From Lachnospiraceae bacterium MD335 (lineage in GTDB: Bacteria; Bacillota; Clostridia; Lachnospirales; Lachnospiraceae): a DNA stretch of 64,000 nt. Shown here in pieces: positions 8,372 through 15,844 of the stretch (its first letter is position 1; each line of letters begins with the position of its first letter). The notes beneath the pieces were generated by a model that did no database searches, had not been told where the DNA came from, and was given only the letters and a program-made list of their open reading frames with translations. A program made the translations under genes and the position numbers. Location of the stretch: positions 186,001-250,000 of the forward strand of contig KE159629.1 in assembly GCA_000403335.2 (NCBI GenBank). The letters run 5' to 3'.

Positions 8372-9025
8372 ATGCGCAGGAACAATCTCAAACGAATTTG
8401 CTGTATGATGTATGTAATCGGTGCGCTGCCCGGATTGGCAGGGTGTGGGAGTATGTCGTCCGAATCGGTTAGGCAGGAAGAAAACGCAACCGTCTTTTAT
8501 GATGAGAAGGTTACTGATAAGAATGTTAATATAAAAGAGACTGTGGAAACGAACATGCAGGAAACAGAGACGGTCTTTGAAACAGGGAAACAAGATGCGG
8601 AAATGGAAGTACAAAATGCAGCCGCATATGGGAACCCAAAAGAAGTGTTGGATAATATCGTCATTGTGTCAAATGTTGAAGTCATAAAATCGGAAACGGA
8701 CGAATTGCAAATGAACTTTGAAATCGAGAATCTTGGTGTCTGTACCTTTGTTGCCGGTAAAGGAAAGGAACTGGCTCTGCCAAATGAAGTTTTTGTGGAG
8801 GATACTAAAATCGAGTGGACGGCGCCAACCGCAAACGGTGAATATATTTTTCCACATATGAAGGCGAATGAAACTGGGGACCAGTTTCTAATTGATTGGG
8901 AATATAACGAATATCGCTTTGCCATTTATGGAAAAGCACCGCAAAAAACAAGTGACAGGGATATGGCAGGAAAGGTTGCGTTGGCGATTATTCGGAATTT
9001 GGAAGCAGAAGAGATTAAGGAGTGA
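8372..9025 (+). CDS. Lipoprotein of unknown function
   Basis: A 217-residue exported lipoprotein: a basic start (MRRNNLKR), a hydrophobic stretch and the lipobox GLAGC, whose cysteine would be lipidated and hold it to the outer face of the membrane. A glutamate- and threonine-rich linker follows, then a beta-rich domain containing IEWTAPTANGEYIFPHM. The ATG at 8372 is chosen because the lipoprotein signal starts there. A decayed second copy of the central domain lies about 1.3 kb downstream. I do not know the function. Confidence 0.75.
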   Translation: MRRNNLKRICCMMYVIGALPGLAGCGSMSSESVRQEENATVFYDEKVTDKNVNIKETVETNMQETETVFETGKQDAEMEVQNAAAYGNPKEVLDNIVIVSNVEVIKSETDELQMNFEIENLGVCTFVAGKGKELALPNEVFVEDTKIEWTAPTANGEYIFPHMKANETGDQFLIDWEYNEYRFAIYGKAPQKTSDRDMAGKVALAIIRNLEAEEIKE

Positions 9026-9270
9026 ACGATAGGGCAGATATTGAAATGAAAACGATTTCTGTGAAAAATAAAAATAATGATTATCAAAGATTTGAAGCAT
9101 TGAAGAATAATCGGAATAAAAGATATAAATATCATCAATTTATTGTTGAAGGCGTGAGAAGTCTGAATGAAGCAGTGAAAAATAATTGGAGCCGGGATGT
9201 ATTGGAACATCAGATTGAAAGCGGATTATATGAGCGTAAGGGAAAAGCTATTATGACGCTTACACTATAG
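9022..9270 (+). pseudogene. Chimeric ORF: TrmH-type methyltransferase start fused to YhcG/DUF1016 fragment
   Basis: Residues about 11-55 (ISVKNKNNDYQRFEALKNN, then YHQFIVEGVRSLNEAVK) match the substrate-binding start of SpoU/TrmH RNA 2'-O-methyltransferases. Directly after NNW the frame continues SRDVLEHQIESGLYERKGKA, which matches the conserved core of YhcG/DUF1016 PD-(D/E)XK proteins, and then stops. Neither part can be functional alone. The GTG start overlaps the lipoprotein stop (GTGA) with a good ribosome site, so it may still be translated. The best reading is two gene remnants joined in frame by deletion. Confidence 0.65.
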
Positions 9271-9386
9271 TTGTTTCCTTCTAATTTTTTAAAAATATTT
9301 GATAAGACAGTATTAAAAAAGTTGAATAAAAATGTGTATTCATCTTTTGAACTAATTGCGTATCACAGTGCGCAGGTAGGTATAGA

Positions 9387-9905
9387 ATGAGAAAACGAAA
9401 GATTATTTTTTTTATGGCAGTAACGCTCGTATTCATTTTATTTGGGAGTTGGTATTATTTTTTTGCAATTAACAAAGATATAAACGGATTAACAAAAAAA
9501 GACGTTTGGCAGGCAGAAAAGACGTTGATTTCCTATATTGATACTTTAAATTTACAAGAACATGATAAAGGGTTAACTCTTTTATCTAAGTTTTATGTAG
9601 ATAAAAAAGAAGACATGCAGAAAATGTTTGAATTGGGTTCAGGAATAATATATGATGATTTTCAAGCAGACTATATAGAACAAAGTTGTAAAATTAATTT
9701 AGGATATATGCAAGAGAGAGAACAGTATGCTGAATATATACCAGGTGCTAAAATTGTGTATTTTGTTTGCTCCTTTACTGCTGTCGCAAGGCAGGAAGGA
9801 TCTGAACTCGGTTCAGGATATACTGCAAATATGAAATATGAAGAATTTGGCTATTATCTAGTGAAAGAACAAGGACAGTGGAAGATTTTATCTTGGGGTT
9901 ATTAG
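9387..9905 (+). CDS. Membrane-anchored protein of unknown function (DUF4829-like)
   Basis: A 172-residue protein with one N-terminal membrane helix (about residues 6-27, rich in I, F, V and L) and an extracytoplasmic domain. The domain runs from a helical start (KKDVWQAEKTLISYIDTLNL) to a final strand YYLVKEQGQWKILSWGY, a layout typical of NTF2-like domains such as DUF4829; the family call is tentative. No cysteine lipobox is present. No clear ribosome binding site precedes the ATG. It sits among gene remnants. Confidence 0.55.
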   Translation: MRKRKIIFFMAVTLVFILFGSWYYFFAINKDINGLTKKDVWQAEKTLISYIDTLNLQEHDKGLTLLSKFYVDKKEDMQKMFELGSGIIYDDFQADYIEQSCKINLGYMQEREQYAEYIPGAKIVYFVCSFTAVARQEGSELGSGYTANMKYEEFGYYLVKEQGQWKILSWGY

Positions 9906-9914
9906 TTCAGAGGT

Positions 9915-10239
9915 TTTGTCAAATGTAGTTGAAAGACATATATTAAGTCGTTCCTGAATTTGAAAGTCGAATTGCTGCCGGATTAGTGTTAAATTATATT
10001 ACATTTGCACTTTTGTTGCCAGTAAAGGAAAGGAATTGGCGCTGCCGGATGAAAATTTCGTGGAGGAAACCAAAATCGAGTGGACGGCGCCAACCGCAGA
10101 TGGCGGATATATTTTTCCATATATGAGGGCAAGAGAATATCATTGGAACAGTTGTGGTAATTTTATGTACAATACAATGTCTGGTTTTAGTATTCGCTAT
10201 TTTCCCGACAGAACAAGCCCTAAAAAGAACGTTTACTGA
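9915..10239 (+). pseudogene. Decayed duplicate of the upstream lipoprotein gene
   Basis: Bases from about 10006 to 10130 closely match 8741-8865 of the lipoprotein gene, both reading CTFVA(G/S)KGKELALP and later TKIEWTAPTA. Weaker islands upstream (GTCAAATGT near 9918, CGAATTGC near 9968) correspond to earlier parts of the same gene. There is no signal peptide and no start, and the frame ends early at 10237-10239. It is a partial, degraded copy produced by duplication. Confidence 0.75.
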
Positions 10240-10271
10240 GGAGGGAGTACGAAGGTAAATTTCTTTTTATA

Positions 10272-10300
10272 CAGACAAATCATACAAAATGGATTATAAT
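10272..10300 (+). promoter_or_regulatory. Possible promoter in front of a gene remnant
   Basis: CAGACA at 10272-10277 and TATAAT at 10295-10300 are 17 bases apart, and a purine-rich GGGAGGGG follows at about 10310. The coding frame behind it is a remnant. Confidence 0.35.
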
Positions 10301-10322
10301 AATAGGTAGGGAGGGGACGAAA

Positions 10323-10517
10323 TGCTCCTTACTCACTGGAACGGTATACGCAGGTAAAAGAATGGGATCACGGGTATTTGGTGTTATGGCAAAGTATACG
10401 CACAATCAGAACGAGGTGGAAGAATACATAGACCTTGTTCCGATTTTGGAAGATTTGTATTATGATGCAGATGAATTTTTGGCACCAATAAAGAAAGTGA
10501 GAATTAAGTATAACTGA
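10323..10517 (+). pseudogene. C-terminal remnant of an unrecognised protein
   Basis: An open frame ending at a TGA (10515-10517) reads LTGTVYAGKRMG, then VEEYIDLVPILEDLYYDADE and ends KKVRIKYN. It looks like the end of a normal small cytoplasmic protein but has no proper start: the first usable ATG is at 10362, giving 51 residues without a ribosome site. I do not recognise the family. It is listed as a fragment. Confidence 0.4.
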
Positions 10518-10597
10518 TGAAAATATATTATAAACTCCGCATGAAAACACAGTATTGAAGATATGATAACTTTAAAAACGAAAAGGTAGGTGAAGAT

Positions 10598-10837
10598 ATG
10601 CTGGCAATAGAGGGTTATTATGATGGAGAAATTGTCAGAACAGTGGAAAAAATTCAAGCAAAGAAAAATCAAAAGCTGATTATCACGATATTAGACGAAT
10701 TTGTTGAGGAACTTCCCCAAAAGGAAAAGTCGCAAACGGTAAGAGGTATGTTGGCAAAATATGCAGATCCGAGTTTGAGGGAACAGGAAGCGACAGCGTG
10801 GGAGAAAGCGGTGGTAGAAAAATATGGTAATGCTTGA
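10598..10837 (+). CDS. Antitoxin of a PIN-toxin pair
   Basis: A 79-residue protein whose stop overlaps the start of a PIN-domain toxin, the normal arrangement of type II toxin-antitoxin operons. The N-terminus (MLAIEGYYDGEIVRTVEKIQ) and strand ITILDEF resemble antitoxins that pair with VapC-like toxins in Firmicutes; the C-terminal half, rich in E, K and A, would wrap the toxin. A GGTAGGTGAAG site precedes the ATG. The antitoxin would neutralise the nuclease and probably repress the operon. Confidence 0.8.
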   Translation: MLAIEGYYDGEIVRTVEKIQAKKNQKLIITILDEFVEELPQKEKSQTVRGMLAKYADPSLREQEATAWEKAVVEKYGNA

Positions 10838-11186
10838 TACAAATATTATTTTGCGTTATCTGTTAAATGATGATGAGCAGATGGCATATGAAGCGGAAAC
10901 GATTATTAAAAGTATGCCTGTTCAAGTTCGTATAGAAATTATTGCGGAAGTTGTATATGTCCTAAAGGGGGTATACCATGTTGACAAGGCAGAGATTAAA
11001 AAGAGTCTGATTGGATTGCTGTCGGAGGTTACGACTCCCGAACCCGAAGTGCTGAAGCTTGGCATTGAAACTTATGCAGAGCAGAATTTGGATTTTCCGG
11101 ATTGTATTTTATATGCATATCATAGGATTAAGGGATATGAAATTAAAACTTTTGATAAGAAGCTGAATAAGCTGTTGGCAAAATGA
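10824..11186 (+). CDS. PIN-domain ribonuclease toxin (VapC-like)
   Basis: A 120-residue PIN nuclease that in this family cuts tRNA or rRNA and stops growth when free of its antitoxin. The acidic metal-binding residues are present: D in MLDTNIILRYLL, E in IEIIAEVVYVL, D in LDFPDCILYA and D in TFDKKLNKLL. It overlaps the antitoxin gene by 14 bases (8 if the second Met at 10830 is used). It looks complete. The pair lies directly upstream of cas12a, ahead of a terminator, so it is a separate transcription unit. Confidence 0.88.
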   Translation: MVMLDTNIILRYLLNDDEQMAYEAETIIKSMPVQVRIEIIAEVVYVLKGVYHVDKAEIKKSLIGLLSEVTTPEPEVLKLGIETYAEQNLDFPDCILYAYHRIKGYEIKTFDKKLNKLLAK

Positions 11187-11233
11187 GATACAGGTAACTT
11201 ATTACATAAAGAGTTTCATGTATAAAATTGATA

Positions 11234-11257
11234 AAAGAGCAGTGCTTGCTGCTCTTT
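11234..11257 (+). terminator. Terminator after the toxin gene
   Basis: Nine-base perfect arms (AAAGAGCAG at 11234-11242 and CTGCTCTTT at 11249-11257) with a six-base loop. It separates the toxin-antitoxin operon from cas12a. Confidence 0.7.
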
Positions 11258-11385
11258 CTGTACGTTGTGGAAAAATGCCACCTAATTTAATATTTTATTT
11301 TGCAATGTGGCCAAAAACGCTATAAGAATTAGTGTTTTCAATCATTATGTCGGCAGAAATTATGAAAAAATCAAACACAAAGAAA

Positions 11386-11394
11386 TGATATAAT
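11386..11394 (+). promoter_or_regulatory. Extended -10 promoter of cas12a
   Basis: TGATATAAT contains a consensus -10 (11389-11394) with an upstream TG, which compensates for the lack of a good -35 hexamer. It would start transcription about 48 bases before the cas12a ATG. Confidence 0.55.
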
Positions 11395-11448
11395 TTAGGG
11401 AATTTATGTAAAAAAAGTATATTGTACGACTATGAGGAGGGCAGAATA

Positions 11449-14400
11449 ATGCATGAGAACAATGGAAAAATAGCAGATAATTTCATTGGAATATATCCTG
11501 TATCAAAAACCTTGCGTTTTGAACTAAAACCAGTCGGAAAAACACAAGAGTATATTGAGAAACATGGAATATTGGATGAAGACTTAAAACGGGCGGGGGA
11601 CTATAAGAGCGTAAAAAAAATAATTGACGCTTATCACAAATATTTCATTGATGAGGCATTAAATGGAATTCAATTAGACGGGTTAAAAAATTATTATGAA
11701 CTGTATGAGAAAAAACGTGACAATAATGAAGAGAAAGAGTTTCAGAAAATACAGATGTCATTGCGTAAACAGATTGTAAAGAGATTTTCTGAACATCCAC
11801 AATACAAATACTTATTTAAAAAGGAACTGATTAAAAATGTCCTGCCTGAATTTACAAAAGATAATGCAGAAGAGCAGACTCTAGTAAAGTCATTTCAGGA
11901 GTTTACAACATACTTTGAAGGTTTTCATCAAAATAGAAAAAATATGTATTCTGATGAAGAAAAATCAACAGCTATTGCGTATCGCGTTGTACATCAAAAT
12001 CTGCCCAAATATATTGATAATATGCGTATATTTTCCATGATATTAAATACGGATATACGGAGTGATTTGACAGAATTATTCAATAATTTGAAAACCAAAA
12101 TGGATATAACTATAGTAGAAGAATATTTTGCAATTGATGGATTCAATAAGGTAGTTAATCAAAAGGGAATTGATGTCTATAATACAATTTTAGGCGCTTT
12201 TAGCACTGATGATAATACGAAGATAAAAGGTCTGAATGAGTATATCAATTTGTATAACCAAAAGAATAAGGCAAAACTGCCAAAGCTGAAACCGCTTTTT
12301 AAACAAATTTTAAGTGATAGGGATAAAATATCTTTTATTCCGGAACAGTTTGATTCAGATACAGAAGTTTTAGAAGCGGTTGATATGTTCTACAATAGAT
12401 TACTGCAGTTTGTGATTGAGAATGAAGGGCAGATAACTATAAGCAAACTTCTAACAAATTTTTCGGCATATGACTTGAATAAAATATATGTAAAAAATGA
12501 TACGACAATATCTGCAATATCAAATGATTTATTTGATGATTGGTCATATATAAGTAAAGCGGTTCGGGAAAACTATGATTCAGAAAATGTTGATAAAAAT
12601 AAGCGGGCAGCAGCTTATGAGGAAAAGAAAGAGAAAGCGCTTTCAAAAATTAAGATGTATTCTATAGAAGAGTTAAATTTCTTTGTTAAGAAATATTCAT
12701 GCAATGAGTGCCATATCGAGGGATATTTTGAACGGAGAATCTTAGAAATTCTTGATAAAATGCGTTATGCATATGAATCATGTAAAATTTTGCATGATAA
12801 GGGATTGATAAACAACATATCATTATGTCAAGACAGGCAGGCGATTTCAGAGTTGAAAGATTTCTTAGATTCAATAAAAGAAGTGCAATGGCTGTTAAAA
12901 CCGCTTATGATTGGGCAGGAGCAAGCAGATAAAGAGGAAGCATTTTATACAGAACTTTTACGGATATGGGAAGAACTTGAACCGATTACGCTGCTGTATA
13001 ATAAAGTGCGTAATTATGTGACGAAAAAGCCTTATACATTGGAAAAAGTGAAATTAAACTTTTATAAGTCTACATTATTAGATGGATGGGATAAAAACAA
13101 AGAAAAAGATAACCTTGGAATCATTTTATTAAAAGACGGTCAATATTACTTGGGAATTATGAACCGAAGGAACAATAAAATAGCAGATGATGCCCCCTTG
13201 GCTAAAACGGATAATGTATACAGGAAAATGGAATATAAATTATTAACCAAAGTAAGTGCAAATCTGCCTCGGATATTTCTTAAAGATAAATACAACCCAT
13301 CGGAAGAGATGCTGGAAAAGTACGAAAAGGGTACACATTTAAAAGGCGAAAACTTCTGCATAGATGATTGCAGGGAATTAATAGACTTTTTTAAGAAAGG
13401 CATCAAGCAATATGAAGATTGGGGGCAATTTGATTTTAAGTTTTCCGATACGGAATCATATGATGATATTAGTGCGTTTTATAAAGAGGTAGAGCATCAG
13501 GGATACAAAATAACATTTAGAGATATTGATGAAACATATATTGATAGTTTGGTAAATGAGGGAAAACTTTATCTGTTTCAAATATATAATAAAGACTTTT
13601 CGCCGTATAGTAAAGGAACAAAAAATCTGCATACGTTATACTGGGAGATGCTGTTTTCACAACAGAATCTACAAAATATCGTATATAAATTAAATGGAAA
13701 TGCGGAAATATTTTATAGAAAGGCAAGCATTAATCAAAAAGATGTTGTCGTACATAAGGCGGATTTACCTATAAAAAATAAGGATCCGCAAAATAGTAAA
13801 AAAGAAAGTATGTTTGACTATGACATAATAAAAGATAAACGTTTTACCTGCGATAAATACCAATTCCATGTACCAATTACAATGAATTTCAAAGCGCTAG
13901 GTGAGAATCATTTTAATCGCAAGGTAAACCGTTTGATTCATGATGCTGAAAATATGCATATTATAGGAATTGACAGAGGAGAACGAAATCTTATATATTT
14001 GTGTATGATAGACATGAAGGGAAACATTGTAAAGCAAATATCATTAAATGAGATAATTTCTTATGATAAAAACAAATTGGAACACAAAAGAAATTATCAT
14101 CAATTGTTAAAAACACGGGAAGATGAAAATAAAAGCGCACGTCAGAGCTGGCAGACCATTCATACAATCAAAGAGTTAAAGGAAGGATACCTCAGTCAGG
14201 TAATTCATGTTATAACGGACTTAATGGTGGAATATAATGCGATTGTAGTTTTGGAAGATTTAAATTTTGGTTTTAAGCAAGGAAGGCAGAAATTTGAAAG
14301 GCAGGTATACCAAAAATTTGAGAAAATGTTGATTGATAAATTGAATTATCTTGTAGATAAATCAAAAGGCATGGACGAAGATGGAGGGCTGCTCCATGCA

Positions 14401-15141
14401 TACCAACTTACGGATGAATTCAAAAGCTTTAAGCAGTTGGGAAAACAATCGGGTTTTCTTTACTATATTCCCGCATGGAATACCAGCAAATTAGATCCGA
14501 CAACAGGATTTGTTAATTTATTTTATACGAAATATGAGTCTGTTGAAAAATCAAAGGAATTTATTAATAATTTTACCTCAATATTATATAATCAGGAACG
14601 GGAATATTTTGAATTTTTATTTGATTATTCCGCTTTTACTTCCAAAGCAGAGGGAAGCAGACTGAAATGGACAGTGTGTTCTAAAGGAGAACGAGTTGAA
14701 ACCTATAGAAATCCCAAGAAGAACAACGAATGGGATACGCAAAAGATAGATTTAACTTTCGAATTGAAAAAATTGTTCAATGATTATAGTATTTCCCTTT
14801 TGGATGGCGACTTACGTGAACAAATGGGAAAAATTGATAAAGCAGATTTCTATAAAAAATTTATGAAACTGTTCGCATTGATTGTACAGATGCGGAATAG
14901 TGATGAGCGGGAAGATAAGTTAATATCTCCAGTATTAAATAAATATGGTGCGTTTTTTGAAACGGGTAAGAATGAAAGAATGCCTTTAGATGCGGATGCG
15001 AATGGCGCGTATAATATTGCACGAAAAGGTCTTTGGATTATTGAGAAAATTAAAAATACGGATGTAGAACAACTGGATAAGGTAAAACTTACAATATCTA
15101 ATAAAGAATGGTTACAGTATGCACAGGAACATATATTATAA
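11449..15141 (+). CDS. cas12a: Cas12a (Cpf1) CRISPR effector nuclease
   Basis: Type V-A RNA-guided DNA nuclease of 1230 residues. The start at 11449 follows GAGGAGGG with 7-base spacing; the open frame extends further upstream but without a site. The N-terminal wedge motif PVSKTLRFELKPVGKT is present. RuvC residues are D842 (GIDRGERN), E936 (VLEDLNFGF) and D1183 (DADANGAYN), with the Nuc arginine R1149 in QMRNS. The pre-crRNA processing set H769, K778 and K795 keeps exactly the spacing of the known FnCas12a residues. The bridge-helix region (TIKELKEGYLSQ) is intact. No frameshift is seen. The gene is AT-rich compared with argH or topB, and no cas1, cas2 or cas4 accompanies it. Confidence 0.97.
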   Translation: MHENNGKIADNFIGIYPVSKTLRFELKPVGKTQEYIEKHGILDEDLKRAGDYKSVKKIIDAYHKYFIDEALNGIQLDGLKNYYELYEKKRDNNEEKEFQKIQMSLRKQIVKRFSEHPQYKYLFKKELIKNVLPEFTKDNAEEQTLVKSFQEFTTYFEGFHQNRKNMYSDEEKSTAIAYRVVHQNLPKYIDNMRIFSMILNTDIRSDLTELFNNLKTKMDITIVEEYFAIDGFNKVVNQKGIDVYNTILGAFSTDDNTKIKGLNEYINLYNQKNKAKLPKLKPLFKQILSDRDKISFIPEQFDSDTEVLEAVDMFYNRLLQFVIENEGQITISKLLTNFSAYDLNKIYVKNDTTISAISNDLFDDWSYISKAVRENYDSENVDKNKRAAAYEEKKEKALSKIKMYSIEELNFFVKKYSCNECHIEGYFERRILEILDKMRYAYESCKILHDKGLINNISLCQDRQAISELKDFLDSIKEVQWLLKPLMIGQEQADKEEAFYTELLRIWEELEPITLLYNKVRNYVTKKPYTLEKVKLNFYKSTLLDGWDKNKEKDNLGIILLKDGQYYLGIMNRRNNKIADDAPLAKTDNVYRKMEYKLLTKVSANLPRIFLKDKYNPSEEMLEKYEKGTHLKGENFCIDDCRELIDFFKKGIKQYEDWGQFDFKFSDTESYDDISAFYKEVEHQGYKITFRDIDETYIDSLVNEGKLYLFQIYNKDFSPYSKGTKNLHTLYWEMLFSQQNLQNIVYKLNGNAEIFYRKASINQKDVVVHKADLPIKNKDPQNSKKESMFDYDIIKDKRFTCDKYQFHVPITMNFKALGENHFNRKVNRLIHDAENMHIIGIDRGERNLIYLCMIDMKGNIVKQISLNEIISYDKNKLEHKRNYHQLLKTREDENKSARQSWQTIHTIKELKEGYLSQVIHVITDLMVEYNAIVVLEDLNFGFKQGRQKFERQVYQKFEKMLIDKLNYLVDKSKGMDEDGGLLHAYQLTDEFKSFKQLGKQSGFLYYIPAWNTSKLDPTTGFVNLFYTKYESVEKSKEFINNFTSILYNQEREYFEFLFDYSAFTSKAEGSRLKWTVCSKGERVETYRNPKKNNEWDTQKIDLTFELKKLFNDYSISLLDGDLREQMGKIDKADFYKKFMKLFALIVQMRNSDEREDKLISPVLNKYGAFFETGKNERMPLDADANGAYNIARKGLWIIEKIKNTDVEQLDKVKLTISNKEWLQYAQEHIL

Positions 15142-15363
15142 TGGTTGAAGTAATCATATCATAAATGATTTTGTATGATGCGTTGTTTTTATAGTTGATA
15201 TGGGAATATATTAATCATTATTCGATTAAAGATTGTAAAGCATCGTTTGAGTCGGTATAATGGTAGAAAGGCTGCTGAATATTTTAGTAAAATATACATA
15301 GTACAAAATGAAAGAGACAATAAGATATAAAAATACAGGTAAAAATTTCGGGACAGGTGTTTA
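15142..15363 (+). promoter_or_regulatory. Leader of the CRISPR array with its promoter (15233-15261)
   Basis: AT-rich 222-base stretch between cas12a and the first repeat. TTGTAA at 15233-15238 and a consensus TATAAT at 15256-15261 are exactly 17 bases apart and would start the crRNA precursor about 95 bases before the first repeat. A weak hairpin (ATCATA with TATGAT near 15153-15177) could end the cas12a transcript. No open frame is present. Confidence 0.65.
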
Positions 15364-15700
15364 GTAATCTATAATAATTTCTACTTTTGTAGATGAGAAT
15401 GTTTATTATTTGGAAATATGTTTGGAAATTTATAATAATTTCTACTTTTGTAGATAAAAGTGCTATGAGGAATTGATGAGAGTATAGTAATCTGTGATAA
15501 TTTTTATTGTTGTAGATAGGGCGGTTTCTATGTCGTTGTTCTTCTGTATAGCGAGTAATAATAATTTCTACTATTGTAGATATTGATTTTGAAGTGTTTG
15601 GGTTTCTGATTAGTAATTTATGAAAATTTCTACTGTTGTAGATAGCGTGGCGTTGGCGGTTGTGGTGCAGTAATTTTTAATAATTTATATTATTGCAGTT
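15364..15700 (+). CRISPR. Type V-A CRISPR array, six diverged repeats and five spacers
   Basis: Repeats of 31 bases start at 15364, 15425, 15487, 15551, 15613 and 15670. Their 3' ends carry the Cas12a hairpin (TCTAC, four-base loop, GTAGAT) directly before each spacer, so the guides read on the plus strand. Spacers are 15395-15424 (30), 15456-15486 (31), 15518-15550 (33), 15582-15612 (31) and 15644-15669 (26). No two repeats are identical: loops are TTTT, TTTT, TGTT, TATT, TGTT and TATT, and the 5' halves vary. Repeat 3 keeps its stem through G-U pairs; repeat 6 has lost the stem and is the terminal unit. Boundaries of repeat 4 are uncertain at its 5' end. Confidence 0.93.
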
Positions 15701-15844
15701 TCTTTAATATCTCATTTCAGAGTATTGGAATTGAATGTTGCATAAACGAAGAAATAGGATATTTTGTATTAATGTTTTTTTGTAAAATATCATACATAAT
15801 CAGAAATTTTAGACATGATACTATACAACAAACAGGAGGACTAT

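Noticed and set aside
15364-15700. Self-targeting spacers against this window
   Set aside because: No match was noticed by eye, but a full search could not be done, so no claim is made.
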